Below the pieces are notes generated by a model. That model did no database searches and was not told the DNA's origin. It worked only from the letters and a program-made list of their open reading frames with translations. The translations under genes were made by a program, and so were the position numbers. Below are positions 25,153 through 32,721 of a stretch of 64,000 nucleotides of DNA, in pieces. Each line of letters opens with the position of its first letter. Position 1 is the stretch's first letter. The DNA comes from Magnetococcales bacterium (GTDB taxonomy: Bacteria > Pseudomonadota > Magnetococcia > Magnetococcales > Magnetaquicoccaceae): positions 78,807 to 142,806 of the forward strand of contig JADFYM010000001.1 in the NCBI GenBank assembly GCA_015233035.1, written 5' to 3'.

Positions 25153-25863
25153 TTACTCCTTCCCGGACGACCAGAATCGCCACCAGGGATTGGCATTCGG
25201 CTGTTTATCGGTCGAACCTTCCGGTGCTGTCGGTGCGGGAGCGGTCGTCTGTGGGGCAGGCGTTACCGGCTTGGCTGGCTGATCAGTGGGACGTGCCGGT
25301 TCCGGTTCCGCTTTGCCCGATGACCAGAACCGCCACCAGGGATTGGTCCCCGGCCGATTTTCCGTCGCCCCTTGTACCCCGGACGAGGGGTTGGTTGTGA
25401 ACGCAGCCGGTGTCATGGTGTCTGCCGGTTGCCCCCCTGTGGCGGGCCGGGCATAGGCACCATCCCAAAGCCAGGCAAACCAGCTTTGGGAGTTGTGCGC
25501 CTCGGGCAGGGATTGCGGATCGAGCAGTTCCTGGTCAAAATTGTGCTGAATATTCTTGACGACACCCCGTTCATCAAACGTGATTTCCACCCGGTTGATC
25601 ACCCGGGCAAAGGTGCGTTGTATATTCTTGAACTGGCGATCCTGCACATAAATCCAGCGATCCTTGCGCAAACTGTTGACAATGGTGGGCACACCGAGCA
25701 AATCCTTTACCTGCGCCCGGGTTGTCACCCCGACTTGTATTTGGGCCACATTTTTGGGATTCAGCATCGAGCCTTTCTCGTATACCACCGCCTGGCAAGC
25801 GGTCAAGGCGAGAAACAGAGGCAGCAGAATTGCCAGGAAAAAAATTCGGGTCCATTTGACCAT
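25153..25863 (-). CDS. bamE: BamE outer-membrane assembly lipoprotein with duplicated Trp-rich tail
   Basis: 236 aa from ATG 25861-25863; the longer open frame upstream is spurious. The signal peptide ends in a lipobox LTAC (Cys 23). A SmpA/OmlA fold (about 35-105) has NVAQIQVGVTTRAQVKDLLG, DRWIYVQDRQ and ITFDERGVV, as in BamE of the beta-barrel assembly complex. Usual BamE ends soon after this. Here a Pro/Thr-rich extension of about 110 residues carries the motif NPWWRFWSSGK twice, once mid-tail and once at the C terminus. The DNA for these motifs is a near-identical direct repeat (25166-25193 and 25319-25346), indicating recent duplication. It is divergent from the bc1 chaperone gene with a 122-base shared promoter region. 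Confidence 0.87.
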   Translation of the reverse strand: MVKWTRIFFLAILLPLFLALTACQAVVYEKGSMLNPKNVAQIQVGVTTRAQVKDLLGVPTIVNSLRKDRWIYVQDRQFKNIQRTFARVINRVEITFDERGVVKNIQHNFDQELLDPQSLPEAHNSQSWFAWLWDGAYARPATGGQPADTMTPAAFTTNPSSGVQGATENRPGTNPWWRFWSSGKAEPEPARPTDQPAKPVTPAPQTTAPAPTAPEGSTDKQPNANPWWRFWSSGKE

Positions 25864-25985
25864 CGTGGTTCCATATCGGATAGAGTGATAATCTGGCAGC
25901 GCAATCGCAAGCCAATGCCCTCTGCTGAGAGGCAGAGACGGTTTACGGCTATGATAACCTTTGACGAGACGAGAGCAAAGTTTCC

Positions 25986-26588
25986 ATGTCACGCTTGAGC
26001 AGAATATCTCCCAAAAAATGGTGGACGTTCCTGGCGCACATGGGCGGATCCTGGGCCCGTTCGGCAGACAAACGACGGCAAACACGGGCCTTGCGCGCCC
26101 AGGTGCAGATCTGGCACGACCGCATCGTTGACCGCGTCCTGCAGGTCACCGCCAACGGGCATTTGGACCTTGCGGACACCTTCAGCCTGCGTTTTGATGT
26201 CATGGTGTTCCTGGTATCCGCTGTGTTACGCCATCTGCACCGTATCGAAGGATCCCAGGAATCGTCCCAAATGCTGTGGGACATCACCTTTGCAGGGCTG
26301 GAAGAGAGTTTGTATGCCCGGGGTGTTTCCGATCTGCGCATGGCAAAGCGGATGCGCACAGTATTGCAAAACGCGACCGGGCGGCGCGATGCCTATCTGG
26401 CGGCCTGGGCCGACCCGGCGTCACCCGAGGCCATTCGGGTGGTCATTGCCCGCAATGTGTTCAATGGCACCGCCAGTACCGATCCACGCATTGACATTCT
26501 GCTGGGCAATCTGCCAGGATTTGCGGCGTCCGTTCTGGAACCGCCCAAACCGATTGCCACCACCGTTAAACAAGGAGATACCGCATGA
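25986..26588 (+). CDS. Ubiquinol-cytochrome c chaperone (CBP3/UQCC1 family)
   Basis: 200 aa, soluble and mostly helical. Characteristic segments are YARGVSDLRMAKRMRTVLQNATGRRDAYLAAW and VIARNVFNG, found in the alphaproteobacterial and mitochondrial chaperone family that helps assemble cytochrome b of complex III. The divergent placement beside bamE is a recurrent alphaproteobacterial arrangement. The stop overlaps the pgk start (ATGA), and AAGGAG for pgk lies inside this gene. The role is by family; the bc1 genes themselves are not in the window. Confidence 0.82.
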   Translation: MSRLSRISPKKWWTFLAHMGGSWARSADKRRQTRALRAQVQIWHDRIVDRVLQVTANGHLDLADTFSLRFDVMVFLVSAVLRHLHRIEGSQESSQMLWDITFAGLEESLYARGVSDLRMAKRMRTVLQNATGRRDAYLAAWADPASPEAIRVVIARNVFNGTASTDPRIDILLGNLPGFAASVLEPPKPIATTVKQGDTA

Positions 26589-27769
26589 AAAAAATGACCA
26601 TCGAACAGATTGATCTGGCCGGAAAGCGGGTTTTTATCCGGGTTGATTTCAATGTACCCATGACCGGGGAGGGTCACATTCGGGAAGAGACGCGCATTGT
26701 TGCGGCCCTGCCAACGATTCGCCTGGCCTTGGCCAAGGGCGGGCGGGTGATTCTTGCCTCCCATTTTGGTCGCCCGGAAGGCAAGGTCATGCCGGAATAT
26801 TCTCTCCGACCGGTGGCGGAACGTCTCGCGCAACTCCTTGGTCAGGCGGTACCTTTGGCACCGGATTGTGTGGGTGCCGAGGTGGAACAGTTGGTGGAAG
26901 CTTTGCAACCCGGTGAGATTCTGATGCTGGAAAATGTGCGCTTTCATGCGGGTGAGACCAAAAACAATCCCCAACTGGCCGATGCCTTCGCCCGTTTGGC
27001 GGATGTGGTGGTCAACGACGCCTTTGGAGCCGCCCATCGGGCCCATGCCTCCAATGTGGGGATTGCCCAGCGGGTATCGCCCGCCGTGGCCGGGCTGCTG
27101 ATGGCCGCCGAAATCGATTATTTCAACAAGGCGGTCCGTCATCCCCAACGTCCGGTGGCAGCCATACTCGGCGGTTCCAAGGTTTCCACCAAGATTGCGG
27201 TGATCGAATCCTTGCTGGACAAGGTGGACCATATCCTGATCGGCGGGGCCATGGCTTTCACTTTTTTCAAGGCACGGGGTTATACCGTGGGGGCCTCGCT
27301 GGTGGAAGAGGAGATGCTGGAGGTGGCGCGGCGCACCGAGCGGGTGGCCAGGGAACGGGGGGTGGTGTTGTGGTTGCCGGTGGATGCCGTCATCGCCGAG
27401 TCACTCCACTCGGAAAAGACGCAAACGGTCTCGGTGGAGCAGATCCCGGCAGGCTGGATGGGGTTGGATATTGGGCCCGAGACGGTGCGTCTGTTTGAGC
27501 GTGCCTTGCGGTCGGTGCAGACCATTCTCTGGAATGGTCCCATGGGGGTTTTCGAAAAACCGGCCTTTGCCCACGGCACCGTGGCGTTGGCCCGCTGTGT
27601 GGCCAACAGCAGCGCGCTTTCTGTCGCCGGGGGCGGCGATACCGATGCCGCACTGCGGCAGGCGGGGGTGGCCGAGCACATCTCGTTCATCTCCACCGGC
27701 GGGGGAGCCTTTATGGAATTGCTGGAAGGCAAGGAATTGCCGGGGATTGCGGTGTTGACGGATGGGTAG
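26585..27769 (+). CDS. pgk: Phosphoglycerate kinase
   Basis: 394 aa, full length for the family. Signature segments are RVFIRVDFNVPM, SHFGRPEGK, LLENVRFHAGE, VNDAFGAAHRAHASNVG, AAILGGSKVSTKIAVIESLLDKVD, ILWNGPMGVFE, SVAGGGDTDAAL and ISTGGGAFMELLEGKELPG. It transfers phosphate between 1,3-bisphosphoglycerate and ADP in glycolysis or the Calvin cycle. It is translationally coupled to the chaperone gene. gap and other glycolytic neighbours are absent; immediately downstream is repeat DNA. Confidence 0.95.
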   Translation: MKKMTIEQIDLAGKRVFIRVDFNVPMTGEGHIREETRIVAALPTIRLALAKGGRVILASHFGRPEGKVMPEYSLRPVAERLAQLLGQAVPLAPDCVGAEVEQLVEALQPGEILMLENVRFHAGETKNNPQLADAFARLADVVVNDAFGAAHRAHASNVGIAQRVSPAVAGLLMAAEIDYFNKAVRHPQRPVAAILGGSKVSTKIAVIESLLDKVDHILIGGAMAFTFFKARGYTVGASLVEEEMLEVARRTERVARERGVVLWLPVDAVIAESLHSEKTQTVSVEQIPAGWMGLDIGPETVRLFERALRSVQTILWNGPMGVFEKPAFAHGTVALARCVANSSALSVAGGGDTDAALRQAGVAEHISFISTGGGAFMELLEGKELPGIAVLTDG

Positions 27770-27789
27770 GGGTTGCACGCAGTGAGGGC

Positions 27790-27830
27790 GGGTCCAGGGG
27801 AATCGTCCCCCTGGTGGGGTTCGGGACGGG
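27790..27830 (+). repeat. GC-rich palindromic repeat, copy 4 (short)
   Basis: GGGTCCAGGGGAATCGTCCC continues into CCTGGTGGGGTTCGGGACGG. Only the first palindrome is complete. It lies 20 bases after the pgk stop, directly before the MITE-like element. Confidence 0.8.
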
Positions 27831-27834
27831 GAGA

Positions 27835-27974
27835 TATACTGCACGCGGTCATAAGTAGCATTTCCTGTTCCGTCATTCCCGCGCAGGCGGGAATCCATTG
27901 GGCTTGTTGGACCTCCTGGATTCCCGCCTGCGCGGGAATGACGATACGTGTCAATTGTGACCGTGCGCAGTATA
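27835..27974. mobile_element. MITE-like non-autonomous element, 140 bp
   Basis: The left end TATACTGCACGCGGTCATAA and the right end (reverse complement TATACTGCGCACGGTCACAA) match at 17 of 20 positions. The core is two copies of the palindrome ATTCCCGCNNGCGCGGGAAT-type facing each other (27876-27895 and 27920-27939). The same ends bound the 270 bp element at 9092-9361. No ORF is inside. It sits between the converging pgk and permease genes. Confidence 0.65.
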
Positions 27975-28003
27975 ATCTCCCCCACCCCCCCCATAAAAAC
28001 CTA

Positions 28004-30010
28004 CTACGACCGCCCAATTTTATCCCGCACCACCATCCGCCCATCGCCATGCAGCAGATCGGAGGGGGCAGTATTGCGACGCAAGGGAAGCCGAAACAGC
28101 AGCACAAGCGTCACCACAAACACCGCCAGAAAGACCTCCCCCATGGTCAGGAGAATGGGTTGCCAGGGCAGGGGCAAAATTTCAAAATCATACCCCGGTG
28201 GCAGCAAATCCTGATAATGGGTGATGATGCCCTTGAAACCATCATCCAGCAACAGCCGCAACAATGGAATAAACACAAACACCGCCACCGCCCCCCCCAC
28301 GGCGGTCGCCAGCACCATTTGCCAAACCAGCTTGGCATAGATACCCATCCAGGTAAAACCCCGGCTGAGCAGAATGCCATAATGGTGCCGTCGATGTCCC
28401 ACCAGCGTGCCGACCTGGGCCAACAACAAGGCGGACAAAAACAGCCCAAAGGTCAGCGCGTAGGCGGGCACCATGGTGGACAGCAGGTCACTGAGCAGAT
28501 TGAACCGATTCAGGGCATCCCGATACATGGTCTGAATGCTCAGGGCGTGTACCCCATCCGGGGTGCGCAGGGCCAACAATTCCTGGATGCCCCGACTCAG
28601 ATGGGTCGGGTCCGGGACATAGACATGAATCGCCGCGAGCGAGGCCCCGTCACTGGTGACATCCCACGGCACAAACAAAGGTGCCGCCGCCGTATTGGGC
28701 TTGGCCTCTTCGGGACACAACATGCCCCGCAAGGCGTTGGAACGGGGCAAACGCTGGCATGGCACCCATAAACGATTGTTGGTGTCATGGTTGAGCGTGT
28801 CCCATATCTCGTGTACGTTTTGCCCGCCTGTCTCGTAGCGGGAGAGCGGCGACAACGGTTTGTTCTCCACTTTGAGGGGACGCAAATCACCAGCGGACGG
28901 ACTGGGACAAACATCCTCTTTGACCTTGGGCAGATCGGTCAAACCCGTGGCAGCGACCGCCGTATGCACACACCGTTCATACGCCGTCAGTGTCTCCCTG
29001 GGAAAAGAATGTGAGGTCAACCACCGATAGTGGTCCGGGTCGCCCCGGCCCTGCGTGAGCGGATCATAGCGCAAGTCGGGAAAATGATAGGCCGCCAGCA
29101 AGGCATGATAGGTGGACAATGGAAACAAAAAGGCCACCTGTTCCATGCTGGGAATATGGTGTACCCAGCGCACACGAAACGGGACCAACTCTTCCCGACT
29201 GCCCACGGTCACCTTCAGCCACAATGTATTCAACGCATTTTTCAACTCTCCTTGTGGCAGTTTGGCCGGGAGTCGGCGCAATTTTTTCTGCTGCAAGATC
29301 GGTTGAATCGCCTCTCGATAGGCCGCATAGTCAAACTGGTTGGCAAACAGCGATTCGCTCAGGACAATCGACAGGGGCAATCCCTGCCATCCCTCTCCCT
29401 TCTCCCCGGCGTCCCGGTTGTCCCCCGCAGACAACGGTTCTTTTTCCTCCTCCCTGGAGGCAGTGGTCTCTTTGTCCTGGCTCTCTCCCGACGCAGCCGC
29501 AGTTGAGGCCGCAGGCTGGGCCTGGTTGGCCCCCAGATTCCATAAAGGATCGTCGGCATAAACGGCCCAACCTACCCAGGGCACCCCAGAGGTCCAGACC
29601 CCTTCCACGGGCAGACGTACCTGCGGGCTGTTGTCCCCCAGGCGTCGATACGGATGCACGGTGATGCCGAACGACTCACCGGGCACATTTTTTTCCATCT
29701 CCTTCAAGCGATCCAACAGATTGCTCTGGATCCCCTCATGGTTTTCCCAGTGGGCGGTGACCCAAATCGGCACCCCGTAGGGTCGCAGGGTGCCGAGAAT
29801 GGCATCCGTGAAGCGATCCACCAGACCAGCCCTGGTTCCCACCAGCAGCAGGGCCATGCTGATCACCAACGCCAGCAGGAGGGTCAGCCAAAAAAAATCG
29901 CGGCCCCCACTGACACAACCAAACCGGCCACACACAAAGGAACGCCAATAGGCGCGGCTCCCCATGACGGCCCAAACGGGAATAATTCGGCGAGATCTTG
30001 TCTTTTCCAT
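28004..30010 (-). CDS. FtsX/MacB-type ABC transporter permease with large periplasmic domain
   Basis: 668 aa. One N-terminal membrane helix (about 39-60, FFWLTLLLALVISMALLLVG) is followed by a periplasmic domain of about 430 residues, then three C-terminal helices (YALTFGLFLSALLLAQVG, WQMVLATAVGGAVAVFVFIP, VFLAVFVVTLVLLF). This 1+3 layout is that of MacB/LolC/FtsX (type VII) ABC proteins, which couple ATP hydrolysis to periplasmic motion rather than classical transport. The cytoplasmic end of the first of these (VGHRRHHYGILLSRGFT) is typical of the ATPase contact. Part of the periplasmic domain (about 170-210) is a low-complexity charged insert. Its probable ATPase is at 31915-32721, separated from it by an AAA/DUF4276 pair. 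Confidence 0.75.
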   Translation of the reverse strand: MEKTRSRRIIPVWAVMGSRAYWRSFVCGRFGCVSGGRDFFWLTLLLALVISMALLLVGTRAGLVDRFTDAILGTLRPYGVPIWVTAHWENHEGIQSNLLDRLKEMEKNVPGESFGITVHPYRRLGDNSPQVRLPVEGVWTSGVPWVGWAVYADDPLWNLGANQAQPAASTAAASGESQDKETTASREEEKEPLSAGDNRDAGEKGEGWQGLPLSIVLSESLFANQFDYAAYREAIQPILQQKKLRRLPAKLPQGELKNALNTLWLKVTVGSREELVPFRVRWVHHIPSMEQVAFLFPLSTYHALLAAYHFPDLRYDPLTQGRGDPDHYRWLTSHSFPRETLTAYERCVHTAVAATGLTDLPKVKEDVCPSPSAGDLRPLKVENKPLSPLSRYETGGQNVHEIWDTLNHDTNNRLWVPCQRLPRSNALRGMLCPEEAKPNTAAAPLFVPWDVTSDGASLAAIHVYVPDPTHLSRGIQELLALRTPDGVHALSIQTMYRDALNRFNLLSDLLSTMVPAYALTFGLFLSALLLAQVGTLVGHRRHHYGILLSRGFTWMGIYAKLVWQMVLATAVGGAVAVFVFIPLLRLLLDDGFKGIITHYQDLLPPGYDFEILPLPWQPILLTMGEVFLAVFVVTLVLLFRLPLRRNTAPSDLLHGDGRMVVRDKIGRS

Positions 30011-30021
30011 GTCTTTATTTA

Positions 30022-30693
30022 TCAGGGAGAGGCCAGTGATTTAAGATGATTGATCCATTGATTGAACAAGGGGCATTGGGCCAGGATGGTCTCCAGGCCG
30101 ATTTCAAGGGCTGCCAGAGGACCATGTCGAGGCTTGTCATACGGGGAGAAAAGCTTCTCAATACGCTTGCTGGGGGCCGTATGGGGGCTGTCATTGATCG
30201 CCTCTGGAGAATCGAAACCATTCCGAATGGTGCGAAAATCGCTGGCCAGATCCCGCTGGCCAATCCCTCGCGCCAATCCGTCCGGGTCACTGAACAACAA
30301 CCCCTCAAATTCATGCATTTGCACATAAGGGATAAAACGGTACCAGGAAGATTCCCCCAACTCTGCCTTGATTTTCTCGGTCAGCGCGTCGATAATACAC
30401 ATATATTTGTCGGATACAACCGTTTTTTGTTGCGCATTTTTCTTTCCCGGAAAATCAGGATGCAACCCATAGAAGTCAAAAAATGTGGTACAATACGCTG
30501 TACTATCTCCCAGTAACAACTTGCGCAGATCAGCATACAGCCGATCAAATTGAATATTTCCACCCTGGTGTCCTGGTCTGCCAATCAACTTGGCGATCAA
30601 ATCAATGCCCTCATGGACAAAGTGTTCTTTCAGCAATTCATTGACGAACATTGTCTCTGTCCGTCCTTCACAAATAATGTAGATTCGAATCAT
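30022..30693 (-). CDS. DUF4276 TOPRIM-like protein, putative nuclease partner of the adjacent AAA ATPase
   Basis: 223 aa. The N terminus IYIICEGRTETMFVNELL gives a TOPRIM-type Glu motif and HEFEGLLFSDP is the DUF4276 signature. AAA + DUF4276 pairs are common two-gene units in defence-rich regions, with the small protein presumed to be a TOPRIM-fold nuclease kept in check by the ATPase. The start overlaps the AAA stop by ATGA (30690-30693). It ends 11 bases before the permease gene. No activity is proven; the acidic residues are the only catalytic hint. Confidence 0.8.
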   Translation of the reverse strand: MIRIYIICEGRTETMFVNELLKEHFVHEGIDLIAKLIGRPGHQGGNIQFDRLYADLRKLLLGDSTAYCTTFFDFYGLHPDFPGKKNAQQKTVVSDKYMCIIDALTEKIKAELGESSWYRFIPYVQMHEFEGLLFSDPDGLARGIGQRDLASDFRTIRNGFDSPEAINDSPHTAPSKRIEKLFSPYDKPRHGPLAALEIGLETILAQCPLFNQWINHLKSLASP

Positions 30694-31790
30694 GAACGGG
30701 GACTCTCATCCAAGATCTTTTTCGCCCACAGTTCACCCACCGAATATTCCTCCAACCAGGAAGCAAAGGCTTCCTCTTTGTGTCGCGTAAGGCGTGTTAC
30801 GCCTTGTTTCCGTTCCACGATGATCAGGCTATCAATCGAAAATTCGTTTACCAGAAAAACGGACTGGGTGGCCACAATCACCTGCATGCGTTTGGAAGCG
30901 GAACGCAGCAGGGAACCCAACAGGGCGATGGCATGAGGATGAAGCCCCAACTCAGGCTCGTCAATAATGATGGTAGAGGGCGGATCCGGTTGCAGCAGTG
31001 CCGTTGCCAAACAGATAAAGCGCAACGCACCATCGGAAATTTGGCTGGGCCATAAAGTATAGTCACTCGCCTTTTGCTGCCACAATAACCGTATCTGTTG
31101 CTCACCTGAAGGCAGATCTCTGGGTGTAAGGATAAAGTCATCAAAAAACGGAACCGCCAGACAAACAGTCTTGCGAATTTGTTGATAAATATCTGGAAAT
31201 TCCTCTTTCAGCCGATACAAAAACGCAGCGAGATTTGATGCGTCGGGACGCAAGCGTTCATCGTCATGCAACGCTCCCCAACGCTTCACACCCGCCGTTT
31301 CGCTGGTGTCATGGAAATGAAAGATCGTCCATCGCGAGATGGAACGGTAGCAATACTCTGCGACAACATCATGTGTTCGTTCAATTTTTAACTGCGATTC
31401 GCCATGCCCATTACCCAGGTTTGGTCGGGTTGGCCCCTGGAGTGGGCCTTTGCAATAAAGCTGTTCGGTGGCAAAAACAAACCCACCCTCCACGGTTGGT
31501 TCAAGAACTGCCTCGTAGCCATTTAATCCGAACCGGATGCTGAACTCAAACTGGGACGTCTGTTTTACACCGAAGGTTACGATGCGATCCGCTCCACCCT
31601 GTTTGGTCGTCCACAACTGCAAACGCTGTTCGATCAACTCTCTCAACATGATGAAAAAAGAAATAAAATTACTCTTTCCCGCCCCGTTGGAGCCAATCAA
31701 AACATTCAGGTTGCCCAACACCAATGAATCCAGTCCCTGGATGGACTTGAAACCCTTGATGGAAAGTGTCGAAATGGGATGGTTGTTCAT
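30690..31790 (-). CDS. AAA15/AAA21-family ATPase, partner of DUF4276
   Basis: 366 aa. SIKGFKSIQGLDSLVLGNLNV then LIGSNGAGKSNF (Walker A, about 33-40) begins an SMC/ABC-like ATPase of the OLD/RecF type. The signature-like DGALRFICLATALLQP, Walker B STIIIDEPELGLHP and His switch IVATQS complete the site. The split domain between has no DNA-binding motif I recognise. OLD-type ATPases paired with TOPRIM proteins (OLD, PARIS, DUF4276 systems) act as anti-phage triggers. The pair lies inside an unrelated ABC operon between its ATPase and permease genes, and a GC-rich repeat (31835-31908) lies directly upstream, so it was probably inserted. Confidence 0.82.
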   Translation of the reverse strand: MNNHPISTLSIKGFKSIQGLDSLVLGNLNVLIGSNGAGKSNFISFFIMLRELIEQRLQLWTTKQGGADRIVTFGVKQTSQFEFSIRFGLNGYEAVLEPTVEGGFVFATEQLYCKGPLQGPTRPNLGNGHGESQLKIERTHDVVAEYCYRSISRWTIFHFHDTSETAGVKRWGALHDDERLRPDASNLAAFLYRLKEEFPDIYQQIRKTVCLAVPFFDDFILTPRDLPSGEQQIRLLWQQKASDYTLWPSQISDGALRFICLATALLQPDPPSTIIIDEPELGLHPHAIALLGSLLRSASKRMQVIVATQSVFLVNEFSIDSLIIVERKQGVTRLTRHKEEAFASWLEEYSVGELWAKKILDESPRS

Positions 31791-31834
31791 GTTGACCTGC
31801 CTGGGTGGAATGTCTCTTCAGGGCGCACCGTTTT

Positions 31835-31908
31835 CGGGGCTTCGCCCCGGACCCCACCAGGGGCTTTGTCCCTGGACCCCACCAGGGGGATGATCCCCCT
31901 GGACCCCC
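31835..31908 (-). repeat. GC-rich palindromic repeat, copy 5 (inverted)
   Basis: CGGGGCTTCGCCCCGG, CCAGGGGCTTTGTCCCTGG and CCAGGGGGATGATCCCCCTGG in tandem. It fills the gap between the ABC ATPase stop and the AAA gene, and marks the probable edge of the inserted AAA/DUF4276 pair. Confidence 0.85.
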
Positions 31909-31914
31909 ATATGT

Positions 31915-32721
31915 TCAAGCCCCACGCGCCGCCGCCTCCACCGCCGCCTCCTTTTTGCCCCCCTTCAGGCGCAAAAGGCAACGGTTGTTGGCCACCATCA
32001 ACCAATGGCTGACCCGTGGGTCAATCGCATCCGAACGATGATGCGTCACCCAGATCACCATGCGATCCCCCTTCGCCAACCAACGGTCCACCAGGGACAT
32101 CACCTCCTGCCGGGTATCCGCATCCAGATTGCCCGTCGGTTCATCGGCAAACAATACATACGGATCATGAATCATGGCCTGCGCGAGAGCCACCCGCTGA
32201 AATTGTCCGCCCGACAACTCGTTGGGAAACCGTTCCAGAAATTCTTCGGGCGAGGTATCCTCAATGCGTACCCCATCCTCATCCCGCAACAAAACCCGAT
32301 CCATCGCCGCATGAACCCGCCGATCCATCTCCGCATTGGAAAAGCCACCCAGCAACTCCAGCGGATAACGCAAATTTTCCCGCACCCGCAGATACGGGGT
32401 CAGCGTACTGCTTTGATAGGCAAACCCGAAACATTGTCGCCGAATCTGGGTCAGATTCAAGGTGGACTCTTCCCGATCCAACCCCTTGGGCCCCCAAACG
32501 GCCCGTTGACCATCGGGAAAGGTCCAACGGACAATCCCCTCAGTGGGCCGTTTGAGAAAGGTCAACAGATAAAGCAAGGTGCTCTTGCCACTGCCACTGC
32601 GGCCCAGCACAGGCAGACGACCCGAGATCTGGTCGCTGTCCAGCTTCAACCCACCCACCAGCAGGCTGAAAGCATTGCCCCACGTCACCGTGGCGGTCCG
32701 TATCTGCACCCCCCAACTCAT
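31915..32721 (-). CDS. LolD/MacB-type ABC ATPase
   Basis: 268 aa. Walker A is GRSGSGKSTLL, the Q-loop lies in CFGFAYQSSTLTPYLRVRENL, the signature is LSGGQFQRVALAQAM, Walker B is YVLFADEPTGNLD and the switch is WVTHHRSDA. The closest recognisable type is the LolD/MacB/FtsE group, which partners FtsX-like permeases. The start overlaps the vWA gene stop by ATGA. An insert of about 20 residues after Walker A (GQRAVWGPKGLDRE) is unusual. A C-terminal run of Lys/Ala follows. The permease at 28004-30010 is the natural partner despite the intervening pair. Confidence 0.85.
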   Translation of the reverse strand: MSWGVQIRTATVTWGNAFSLLVGGLKLDSDQISGRLPVLGRSGSGKSTLLYLLTFLKRPTEGIVRWTFPDGQRAVWGPKGLDREESTLNLTQIRRQCFGFAYQSSTLTPYLRVRENLRYPLELLGGFSNAEMDRRVHAAMDRVLLRDEDGVRIEDTSPEEFLERFPNELSGGQFQRVALAQAMIHDPYVLFADEPTGNLDADTRQEVMSLVDRWLAKGDRMVIWVTHHRSDAIDPRVSHWLMVANNRCLLRLKGGKKEAAVEAAARGA

